DNA of 40,397 bases from Paracoccaceae bacterium (GTDB lineage: Bacteria > Pseudomonadota > Alphaproteobacteria > Rhodobacterales > Rhodobacteraceae): contig WFQE01000267.1 of assembly GCA_015487165.1 (NCBI GenBank), positions 1 through 40,397 of the forward strand, read 5' to 3'. Under the pieces are notes generated by a model. The model did no database searches. It saw nothing but the letters and a program-made list of their open reading frames with translations, and was not told the origin of the DNA. Shown here in pieces: positions 33,660 through 40,397 of the stretch. The position numbers were made by a program, and so were the translations under genes. Each line of letters starts with the position of its first letter. Positions within the stretch are counted from its first letter, which is position 1.

Positions 33660-36175
33660 GCGATAACGACAACAAATCCGGCAAACCCCTCGGCCTGCGT
33701 GGTGGTGGTGATCGGAGTCACGTGCGCCAGAGCTTTTCCCACGGTCGGACAAAATCCGTCGTGGTCGAGAAGAAGCGCAAGCGGATCGTCGTACCCAAAC
33801 CGGGCGCAACCAATATCGGTTCGGCCAAGACCCCTTCCAAGTCGGCACAGACCAAACAGCGCCAGACCGAAACCAGCCAGACCAAGCGCCCGGCCGGTAT
33901 TTCGGATGTCGAACTGGAACGCCGCCTCAAGGCCCTGAAGGCCGCCAAGGAACGCGAGGCCGAAGAGGCCCGCAAACGCGAGGAAGAGGCCCGCAAACGC
34001 GAAGAAGAACGTGCCGCCCGCCGGGCCGAGCGCGAGGCCAAGGAACGCGAGGAACGTGAACGCGAAGAGCGCGCCCGTGCCAAGGCCGAAGAGGAAAAAC
34101 GCGCCAAAGAGGCCGCGCGCCAGGCGGCAGAGCCTGCAGCCGCCCCGGTCGAGCCCGCCGCCAAGGCGGCTGAACCGTCGCGCCCTGCCCCCAACCGCAT
34201 GGCACCCGCCAAGAAACCGATGGGCGCCCGCGAAGAACCCAAGAAACCGTCGCGCAACAAGGGCGGCGGCGATCGCCGTCGCTCCGGCAAGCTGACCATC
34301 AGCCAGGCCCTTTCGGGTGGCGATGGTGGGCGCCAGCGCTCGCTTGCCGCGATGAAGCGTAAACAGGAACGCGAGCGCCGCAAGGCCATGGGCGACAGCG
34401 GCCCGCGCGAAAAGATCGTGCGCGACGTGCAGGTGCCCGAGGCCATCACCGTTCAGGAACTGGCCAACCGCATGGCCGAACGTGTGGCCGCGGTCGTCAA
34501 GGTCTTGATGCAAAACGGCATCATGGCCACCCAGAACCAGACCATCGACGCCGACACCGCCGAGCTGATCGTCGAGGAATTCGGCCACCGCGTCGTGCGC
34601 GTCTCGGACGCCGATGTCGAAGATGCCATCGTCCAGATCGAGGACAAGCCCGAAGACATGAAACCGCGCCCGCCGGTCATCACCATCATGGGCCATGTCG
34701 ACCACGGCAAGACCTCGATCCTTGATGCCATCCGCAAGACCAACGTCACCGCCGGCGAGGCTGGTGGCATCACCCAGCATATCGGCGCCTATCAGATCAC
34801 CACGGAATCCGGCCATGTGCTGACCTTCCTCGACACACCCGGCCACGCCGCATTTACGTCAATGCGGGCACGCGGCGCGCAGGTGACCGATATCGTCGTT
34901 CTGGTCGTTGCCGCCGATGACAGCGTCATGCCCCAGACGATCGAGGCCATCAACCACGCCAAGGCCGCCGGTGTGCCGATGATCGTTGCGATCAACAAGA
35001 TCGACCGCCCCGGCGCCGACCCTGACAAGGTGCGCACCGAGTTGCTGCAACACGAGGTCATCGTCGAAAAGATGTCCGGCGACGTGCTGGATGTCGAGGT
35101 TTCGGCGAAAACCGGCGAGGGTCTTGACCAGCTGCTTGAAAACATCGTGCTGCAATCTGAATTGCTCGAACTCAAGGCCAACCCCGACCGCCCCGCCGAA
35201 GGTGCCGTGATCGAGGCCAAACTCGATACCGGCCGCGGCCCGGTTGCCACCGTTCTGGTGCAAAAGGGCACGCTGCGTCGGGGCGATATCTTTGTCGTCG
35301 GCGAGCAGTGGGGCAAGGTCCGCGCGCTGATCAACGACAAGGGCGAGCGCGTGAACGAGGCCGGCCCCTCGACCCCGGTCGAAGTGCTTGGCCTGCACGG
35401 TACACCCGAGGCTGGCGATGTTCTCAACGTCGTCGCAGACGAGGCAACTGCGCGCGAAATCGCCGATTACCGCACCCAGCTCGCCAAGGACAAAAAGGCC
35501 GCTGCCGGTGCCGCCACCACGCTTGACCAGCTGCTGGCCAAGGCCAAGGCCGACCAGAACGTCAAGGAGCTGCCAATCGTCGTCAAGGCCGATGTGCAGG
35601 GCTCTGCCGAGGCCATCGTTCAGGCGATGGAAAAGGTCGGCAATGACGAAGTGCGCGTGCGCGTGCTGCATTCGGGCGTCGGCGCCATCACCGAATCCGA
35701 CGTGACCCTGGCCGAGGCCTCGGGCGCGCCGATCATCGGTTTCAACGTCCGCGCAAACGCACAGGCGCGTGCCGCCGCCCGCCAGAAGGGGGTGGAAATC
35801 CGTTATTATTCCATCATCTATGACCTGGTGGACGACATCAAACAGGCGGCCTCGGGCCTCTTGTCGGCCGAGATCAAGGAAACCTTCATCGGTTATGCCA
35901 GCATCAAGGAGGTCTTCAAGATCACCGGCGTTGGCAAGATCGCGGGCTGTGTCGTCACCGAAGGCGTTGCGCGTCGTTCGGCCGGCGTGCGCCTGCTGCG
36001 CGACAATGTCGTGATCCACGAAGGCAAGCTGAAAACCCTCAAACGCTTCAAGGACGAGGTGAAAGAGGTTCAGGCGGGTCAGGAATGCGGCATGGCCTTT
36101 GAAAACTACGAAGACATTCGCCCCGGCGACGTTATCGAGATCTTCGAAACCGAAGAGATTGAACGCAGCCTGTGA
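33656..36175 (+). CDS. infB: Translation initiation factor IF-2
   Basis: An 839-residue GTPase bringing initiator tRNA to the 30S subunit. The N-terminal 220 residues are charged low-complexity ([20 protein letters not shown]), a normal IF-2 feature. The G domain starts near residue 340 with GHVDHGKTS, then DTPGHAAF and NKIDRPG, followed by domains II-IV ending at [17 protein letters not shown]. The length is typical. The antisense long frames here are codon-bias shadows. A hairpin follows the stop. Confidence 0.97.
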   Translation: MSDNDNKSGKPLGLRGGGDRSHVRQSFSHGRTKSVVVEKKRKRIVVPKPGATNIGSAKTPSKSAQTKQRQTETSQTKRPAGISDVELERRLKALKAAKEREAEEARKREEEARKREEERAARRAEREAKEREEREREERARAKAEEEKRAKEAARQAAEPAAAPVEPAAKAAEPSRPAPNRMAPAKKPMGAREEPKKPSRNKGGGDRRRSGKLTISQALSGGDGGRQRSLAAMKRKQERERRKAMGDSGPREKIVRDVQVPEAITVQELANRMAERVAAVVKVLMQNGIMATQNQTIDADTAELIVEEFGHRVVRVSDADVEDAIVQIEDKPEDMKPRPPVITIMGHVDHGKTSILDAIRKTNVTAGEAGGITQHIGAYQITTESGHVLTFLDTPGHAAFTSMRARGAQVTDIVVLVVAADDSVMPQTIEAINHAKAAGVPMIVAINKIDRPGADPDKVRTELLQHEVIVEKMSGDVLDVEVSAKTGEGLDQLLENIVLQSELLELKANPDRPAEGAVIEAKLDTGRGPVATVLVQKGTLRRGDIFVVGEQWGKVRALINDKGERVNEAGPSTPVEVLGLHGTPEAGDVLNVVADEATAREIADYRTQLAKDKKAAAGAATTLDQLLAKAKADQNVKELPIVVKADVQGSAEAIVQAMEKVGNDEVRVRVLHSGVGAITESDVTLAEASGAPIIGFNVRANAQARAAARQKGVEIRYYSIIYDLVDDIKQAASGLLSAEIKETFIGYASIKEVFKITGVGKIAGCVVTEGVARRSAGVRLLRDNVVIHEGKLKTLKRFKDEVKEVQAGQECGMAFENYEDIRPGDVIEIFETEEIERSL

Positions 36176-36182
36176 TCTTTCT

Positions 36183-36205
36183 AAGGTGGCGTTCAGCGCC
36201 ACCTT
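36183..36205 (+). terminator. Hairpin just after infB
   Basis: A perfect 9-bp stem, AAGGTGGCG (36183-36191) with CGCCACCTT (36197-36205), loop TTCAG, 7 bp after the infB stop. No T-run follows, so it may mark a 3' end or a partial terminator rather than full termination. Confidence 0.5.
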
Positions 36206-36229
36206 GGCAGTTTGAAACAACAGGTTTTC

Positions 36230-37210
36230 ATGGCCGACGACAAGACACCCGACCCATATGCCGGCAAGATGGCCCCGAAATGGCTGGCCGAAATGCGGCA
36301 AGGTCGGGGCCAGCGCGGCGGGCACAAGCGGCCAACCGGCTTTTACGTCAATTACCAGAAATTTGCCGCCGTGCATGTCGCACGCGGCAGCGACGTTCTT
36401 GTCGTATCTTTCGACAATCTGTCGGCGGTCAATGACCCCAGCCTTGAACGCGGGGCCTGGGGTGACAAGTTCTATGCCGAAAAACAGTGGTCCAGCCTTG
36501 GCATACTTGCCTTTTCCGCCAACTGGTATCGTGACGACGTGCTGTTTGACTATCTTGAATCCCTGCGCGATCAGGGTTTTTTTCAACGCTTTCAAAAGGT
36601 CGTCTTTACGGGCACATCCATGGGCGGATATGCCGCCTGTGCCTTTAGCGGGCTGGCACCGGGGGCAACCGTTCTGGCCTATTCGCCCCAGTCGACCCTG
36701 AAAAAGGATCTTGTTCCCTGGGAAACACGGTTCAACCGTGGCCGCAAGCAGGACTGGTCGGGTCGCTACAGCGACGCGGCGGCGCTGACCGGCGCGGCGG
36801 AAAAGGTCTATCTGTGTTATGACCCCTACATGCAAGGCGACAAGGCGCATGCCGACCGCTTTTCCGGGGATAACATCATTCACCTTCATTCCAACTATGT
36901 CGGGCACAAGACCGTGGTCTTCCTGCGCCGCGCGGGCATTCTGAAACAGGTGACCAATATGTGTGTTACCGGCGAAATGACGGCGCATATATTCAACCAC
37001 CTGTATCGTGCGCGTAGAAAATTGCCCTGGTATTACATGGCGTTGCTCGACATGGCGATGAGGCGCGGACATATGGGCCTTGCCCGCAGAATCATCCACC
37101 GCAGCGCCGAGGCCTCGGGCAATGCGCATCTGCCCAAGGCGCTCAACCGCCGTCTGGCGCTGTTTCTTGAAAGCCGGGAAAAGGAAAAAGCCAATGACAC
37201 AGCCCCCTGA
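36230..37210 (+). CDS. Alpha/beta-hydrolase-like protein, probably linked to surface glycan genes
   Basis: A 326-residue cytoplasmic protein with a nucleophile elbow GTSMGGYAA (about residues 127-135) in a hydrolase-like fold. It also has VLVVSFDNLSAVND near 55 and a late HIFNHLYRARRKL basic helix. I do not recognise a specific family, and a matching Asp/His pair is not certain (the NYVGHKTVVF histidine near 220 is the candidate). The ATG at 36230 is used; a TTG at 36212 would add six residues. Its 3' end overlaps the glycosyltransferase by 17 bp, so the two are coupled. Confidence 0.72.
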   Translation: MADDKTPDPYAGKMAPKWLAEMRQGRGQRGGHKRPTGFYVNYQKFAAVHVARGSDVLVVSFDNLSAVNDPSLERGAWGDKFYAEKQWSSLGILAFSANWYRDDVLFDYLESLRDQGFFQRFQKVVFTGTSMGGYAACAFSGLAPGATVLAYSPQSTLKKDLVPWETRFNRGRKQDWSGRYSDAAALTGAAEKVYLCYDPYMQGDKAHADRFSGDNIIHLHSNYVGHKTVVFLRRAGILKQVTNMCVTGEMTAHIFNHLYRARRKLPWYYMALLDMAMRRGHMGLARRIIHRSAEASGNAHLPKALNRRLALFLESREKEKANDTAP

Positions 37211-38303
37211 CCTTTCGCTGGGTCGGCCCGGTATCATCCGAGAGGTGGAAAACGGCATCATCGTTCCGATTCCAAACGATAATGACGGTGTGCAGCCCCT
37301 GAACAGCGGCGTTCTGGATGCCCGGGGTCAGCTGGTCGAGGAAAGCATCACATGGCGTGACGGGCGGGCCTTTTCCCTGCCGCCGCGCCAACCGGCCGAA
37401 GGCGAAATCGAAACCCGGCCGGGGCGTGCCATGTTTGCCGGGTTGATGTTCGGCCATTTCGGCCATTTTCTGGTGGAATCCACTGCCCGCCTCTGGGCCT
37501 ATGAGCGCCTTGAGGACAAGATCGACGCGGTGGTCTTTGTTCCCAAGGTTCAGCGCCGTATCGACCATGTTCTGAACGTTTACACCCCGTTCATGCGCCT
37601 GCTGGGAATCGAGGCGCCCCTGTTCAACATCGAAACGCCTGTCCGGTTCGATCATGTGCATGTGCCACAGCAGGGCTTCGGCATGTTCGGCATGATCGAG
37701 GGTCTGCCAGAATACCGCGAATTCATGCGTGCGCGTATGGGGGCCAGGATCCGCGACGACGGGGCCAGAAAACTGTATGTTTCACGATCCGCCCTGCCCC
37801 AACAACGCGGCGGCCTTCTGGGCGAAGAGCTGATCGAGGAATATCTTGCCGCCGAGGGGTACGAGATATTTCACCCCCAGAAGCACGATTTCGAAACCCA
37901 GTTGGCCGCCTACAAGTCGGCCGATTATATCATCTCGCCCGATGGCTCGCCCCTTCACATGGCGGCGCTGGTGGTCAAGCCGACCACGAAAATCGCCGTC
38001 ATCGCCCGCCGCCCCAAGGTGGCCGAGCAGTTCGAGATCCAGTTTCGCGCCTTCTGCGGCATCGAAACCGTCACCATCGACGCCCTGAAATGCCACTGGA
38101 TCCCGGAAAACAACGCGCGCCCCTCGCGGCTTTCATATGGCGAGCTTGATTTCGCCACCCTCTATGCGCAGCTGAAACAGGGCGGTCTGATTTCCGGCGC
38201 AACCCCGTGGCCCGGCATGACCGATGCCCGGCGCGCCGCCATAATGAGCGATCTTGAGGAACGCCAGAAAATCGGCTTCAAGCTGTATCAGCCCCCCGGC
38301 TGA
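37194..38303 (+). CDS. Glycosyltransferase family 61-like protein (DUF563)
   Basis: A 369-residue GT61-like enzyme. Core motifs are FGHFGHFLVESTARLWA (about 90-106), KLYVSRSALPQQRGG at about 195-209 and SADYIISPDGSPLHMAALV near 245, all usual in bacterial DUF563 proteins that add sugars to capsule, O-antigen or exopolysaccharide. The ATG at 37194 is chosen because the frame upstream is a shadow of the hydrolase-like gene, whose 3' end it overlaps by 17 bp. Acceptor and donor are unknown. Confidence 0.85.
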   Translation: MTQPPDLSLGRPGIIREVENGIIVPIPNDNDGVQPLNSGVLDARGQLVEESITWRDGRAFSLPPRQPAEGEIETRPGRAMFAGLMFGHFGHFLVESTARLWAYERLEDKIDAVVFVPKVQRRIDHVLNVYTPFMRLLGIEAPLFNIETPVRFDHVHVPQQGFGMFGMIEGLPEYREFMRARMGARIRDDGARKLYVSRSALPQQRGGLLGEELIEEYLAAEGYEIFHPQKHDFETQLAAYKSADYIISPDGSPLHMAALVVKPTTKIAVIARRPKVAEQFEIQFRAFCGIETVTIDALKCHWIPENNARPSRLSYGELDFATLYAQLKQGGLISGATPWPGMTDARRAAIMSDLEERQKIGFKLYQPPG

Positions 38304-38310
38304 GCGGCGG

Positions 38311-39222
38311 TCATGTTTCCCAGCCGTGCAGGCGGCAGGATTCAAGCAGCCGTTCACCGGCATCCCCGCGCCCGGCATTGATGCTGTTCAACTGAAGAAA
38401 CCAGTAAAAGTATTTCGCGTAAGGCCTTCTTTTTACGGTGACTTCCCGGAATGCGGCGGCAACCCCGACATCCGTTATGTTTTCAAGAATGTGATGACAA
38501 TCCGCCTGCCCGAACATGACAGCAGGTCGGTTGAACAACAGGCCGCGAAACGCCACGGCAGCGTCCGAGGTCACGACATAATCGACAGCTTTCAGCAGAG
38601 GGTCCAGCGCATCCAGGGTGATTTCAACGCGCGGATGCTGTTCAAGCTCTTCCAGTGCGGCAACTTCCTTGGCTGAATAGATCGCCGTCGCTTCTGGTCT
38701 GACGACAACCTTTCGATAGGGGTCGTGTGACAAGGTTTCCCGAACCATCTGGATCTGCGTTGCAGCATGGCCCGATTTGGCCTCCAGCAACGGCCCTTGC
38801 AGCGCCACAAGAACACGGTCACCGCCTTGGGGTGCGGCCAACTCGCCAGTCAGGCGCTTGCGCCAGTAGTTGTGGAATTTTCTGGCCACGGGGCCGTCTA
38901 TCAGTTCGGGGTCGAATTTCTTTCCGGCAACGACATAGTCCTTGGGGTGCGCGGCAGCCTCGATGCGCCAGAATGGACGGATATATGCGGGCCTGACATC
39001 CAGGGCACGATCATGGGATGGCGGCCTGCGGTAAAACAGGCTGTAGCCGGTGAACTCCGCGGATTTTTCAAGCTCTTCCGGCGTGTCCGGGCGCAAATCA
39101 ACCTTGAGGCCCGCGCCTGTCAGGCTGTGGATCACAATTCCAAAAAAGTTGTGTTTCCCTTCCTGCACTCGGCCCATGGTCTTTTCATCAAGGAAAATTC
39201 TGACACTGCGGGTTTGCGACAT
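38311..39222 (-). CDS. Capsule-synthesis-like protein (KpsS/KpsC-related domain, unconfirmed)
   Basis: A 303-residue protein. The region from about residue 195 ([20 protein letters not shown], then [12 protein letters not shown]) resembles the end of capsular polysaccharide synthesis/export domains, where a Ser-Ala-type turn precedes a small-glycine loop. The first 90 residues have [20 protein letters not shown] and [12 protein letters not shown]. The match is by motif only. The ATG at 39222 is preferred because GGAGG lies just before it; the frame extends to 39390. It converges on the glycosyltransferase with a 7-bp gap and is divergent from hslV. Confidence 0.65.
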   Translation of the reverse strand: MSQTRSVRIFLDEKTMGRVQEGKHNFFGIVIHSLTGAGLKVDLRPDTPEELEKSAEFTGYSLFYRRPPSHDRALDVRPAYIRPFWRIEAAAHPKDYVVAGKKFDPELIDGPVARKFHNYWRKRLTGELAAPQGGDRVLVALQGPLLEAKSGHAATQIQMVRETLSHDPYRKVVVRPEATAIYSAKEVAALEELEQHPRVEITLDALDPLLKAVDYVVTSDAAVAFRGLLFNRPAVMFGQADCHHILENITDVGVAAAFREVTVKRRPYAKYFYWFLQLNSINAGRGDAGERLLESCRLHGWET

Positions 39223-39283
39223 CCTGCCTCCGGTTTTTTGGGGTAGCCTATCCTTGCCCGACCCGCCTAACAAGCACGACGCG

Positions 39284-39312
39284 CTTGTTTCTCGTTCTGC
39301 GCACAGCCATAT
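39284..39312 (+). promoter_or_regulatory. Candidate heat-shock (RpoH-type) promoter of hslV
   Basis: CTTG at 39284-39287 and CCATAT at 39307-39312 match the RpoH -35 and -10 cores, with 19 nt between them, slightly more than usual. The predicted start is about 39319, followed by GGAGG and the hslV ATG at 39338. hslV is a classic heat-shock gene. Confidence 0.5.
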
Positions 39313-39337
39313 AGGATGCGATAGCGGAGGACTGCGA

Positions 39338-39892
39338 ATGAGTGACAAATTCCCCGGATGGCATGGCACGACCATTATCGCCGTGCGCAAGAATGGCCAG
39401 GTTGCCGTTGTCGGTGATGGTCAGGTCAGCCTGGGCCAGACAGTCATCAAGGGCAGCGCGCGCAAGGTGCGGCGGATTTCACCGGGTGGTTTCGACGTGG
39501 TCTGCGGCTTTGCCGGCTCGACCGCCGACGCCTTTACCCTGCTGGAGCGCCTTGAGGCCAAGCTCGAGGCCTCGCCGGGCCAGCTGGCGCGCGCCAGTGT
39601 CGAACTGGCCAAGGACTGGCGCACCGACAAGTATCTGCGCAACCTCGAGGCCATGCTGATCGTGACCGACGGCAAGGATCTGCTGGTCATCACCGGCGCG
39701 GGTGATGTGCTGGAGCCCGAACATGACATCGCCGCCATCGGATCGGGCGGAAATTTCGCGCTGGCCGCGGCGCGCGCCATGATCGACACCGACCGCACAG
39801 CCGAAGAAATCGCCCGCCGCGCGCTGGAGATCGCCTCGGAAATCTGCGTCTATACCAATGGCAACGCAACAATCGAGGTGATCAATGGCTGA
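39338..39892 (+). CDS. hslV: ATP-dependent protease peptidase subunit HslV
   Basis: A 184-residue proteasome-like peptidase working with the HslU ATPase. The active threonine is in [12 protein letters not shown] (T11 after a 10-residue pro-sequence, the alphaproteobacterial arrangement); [21 protein letters not shown] and [18 protein letters not shown] follow. GCGGAGGA is a strong ribosome site; the open frame from 39050 is an antisense shadow of the capsule-like gene. The next gene's ATG overlaps its stop by 8 bp, and hslU is not in the window. Confidence 0.97.
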   Translation: MSDKFPGWHGTTIIAVRKNGQVAVVGDGQVSLGQTVIKGSARKVRRISPGGFDVVCGFAGSTADAFTLLERLEAKLEASPGQLARASVELAKDWRTDKYLRNLEAMLIVTDGKDLLVITGAGDVLEPEHDIAAIGSGGNFALAAARAMIDTDRTAEEIARRALEIASEICVYTNGNATIEVING

Positions 39893-40397
39893 CCTGACCG
39901 CCGACGACATCCGCGCGGCGGTCGCCGCCGGTGTGCTTTCCGAGGCCCAGGCCACCCGCCTGATCGCCATTGCCGAGGCCCGGCGCGGCTTCAGGTTGAA
40001 CATGGGCGACGACGACGAACCATTTGAATTATTTAAGGGATTCTCGGAAATCTTCGTGACCGTTGGCCTTGCCCTGCTGACGGGCGGTTTCGTTGCGCTA
40101 TCGATAGTGCTGGGCAATCCGTTCTCGGTACCCATTATCACGCTGGTTTTGTCATTTCTCTTTGCACGATATTTCACCCTCAAACGCCGCATGACCTTGC
40201 CAAGCGTCTTTCTTGCCACCAGTTTCGCAGCTTCGGCGCTATGGCTGATATCAAGCATTGTCGGCACATTCGACATGGCTGTGGCCAGCGATAACCTGTT
40301 GACCTTTCTTCTGACCGGGGCCGCGTTAGTCGGGTATTTTCTGGTTTATCGGGTTCCTTTCACCCTGTTTCTTGTTGGTCTTTGCGGTGTCGGCAGC
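39885..40397 (+). CDS. Multi-pass membrane protein, unknown function (partial at window edge)
   Basis: An ATG at 39885 begins 171 codons without a stop before the window ends. The N-terminal 45 residues are soluble and acidic ([20 protein letters not shown], then MGDDDEP). They are followed by at least four hydrophobic segments (about 56-77, 82-96, 107-126 and 140-167). It overlaps hslV by 8 bp, so it is translated with it. Membership of a small DUF2157-like group is possible but unverified. Confidence 0.75.
   Translation, partial: MADLTADDIRAAVAAGVLSEAQATRLIAIAEARRGFRLNMGDDDEPFELFKGFSEIFVTVGLALLTGGFVALSIVLGNPFSVPIITLVLSFLFARYFTLKRRMTLPSVFLATSFAASALWLISSIVGTFDMAVASDNLLTFLLTGAALVGYFLVYRVPFTLFLVGLCGVGS

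Noticed and set aside
31098-33848. A 916-codon open frame antisense to nusA and its neighbours
   Set aside because: Same codon-bias shadow effect; the plus-strand genes are well-known operon members with intact motifs.
34859-37261. An 800-codon open frame antisense to infB and the hydrolase-like gene
   Set aside because: Shadow of the infB coding pattern; no recognisable domain.

Overview
The window is about 40.4 kb of GC-rich, densely coding chromosome, and everything recognisable points to an alphaproteobacterium of the Rhodobacteraceae (Roseobacter-like). The basis is the rimP-nusA-ylxR-infB operon, the secA/ppiC/argJ/mutT neighbourhood, ubiG, hslV with the short alphaproteobacterial pro-sequence, and many short ATGA-type gene overlaps. 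No CRISPR array, insertion sequence, prophage, rRNA or tRNA was recognised. The assignment comes from protein sequence reading only; no database search was possible.

Layout. 1-7769: the 3' end of RNase R, an MltB-like transglycosylase, proline iminopeptidase, ubiG, a MarR-nitrilase-glutaredoxin-ComF block on the minus strand, then a methyltransferase coupled to ferrochelatase. 7770-15036: two related cassettes, each a secreted low-complexity protein (8133-8621 and 14691-14966) with a homologous leader of about 240 bp and a similar terminator hairpin. They flank a conserved run of gpmI, an EnvC-like LytM protein, ctpA, rppH and a methyltransferase. 15068-20669: mutT, argJ and ppiC on the minus strand, divergent from secA. 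20895-23873: a two-gene envelope operon (membrane-anchored protein of unknown function, then a PstS-like/OmpA fusion). 23866-29318: radC, map and sfsA on the minus strand; a CinA-type MoCF protein, a GNAT acetyltransferase, an AhpD-like protein and an OmpA protein on the plus strand. 29433-36175: a LysR regulator, a 451-bp gap ending in a strong intrinsic terminator just before rimP, and the rimP-nusA-ylxR-infB operon. 36230-39222: three surface-glycan-like genes. 39338-40397: hslV and the start of a membrane protein that runs off the window.

How it fits together. Most of the window is housekeeping: RNA turnover (rnr, rppH), translation (infB, rimP, map), protein export and quality control (secA, ppiC, ctpA, hslV), cell-wall turnover (MltB-like, EnvC-like), and haem and quinone synthesis.

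The least explained element is the duplicated cassette. Both proteins have a 23-residue signal peptide, a shared NPLLKKK core and a glycine/acid-rich tail. Their leaders contain a 44-bp block matching at 43 of 44 positions, whose hairpin loop shows UCCUCC, a mimic of the 16S anti-Shine-Dalgarno sequence. This is the best candidate for an undescribed system in the window.
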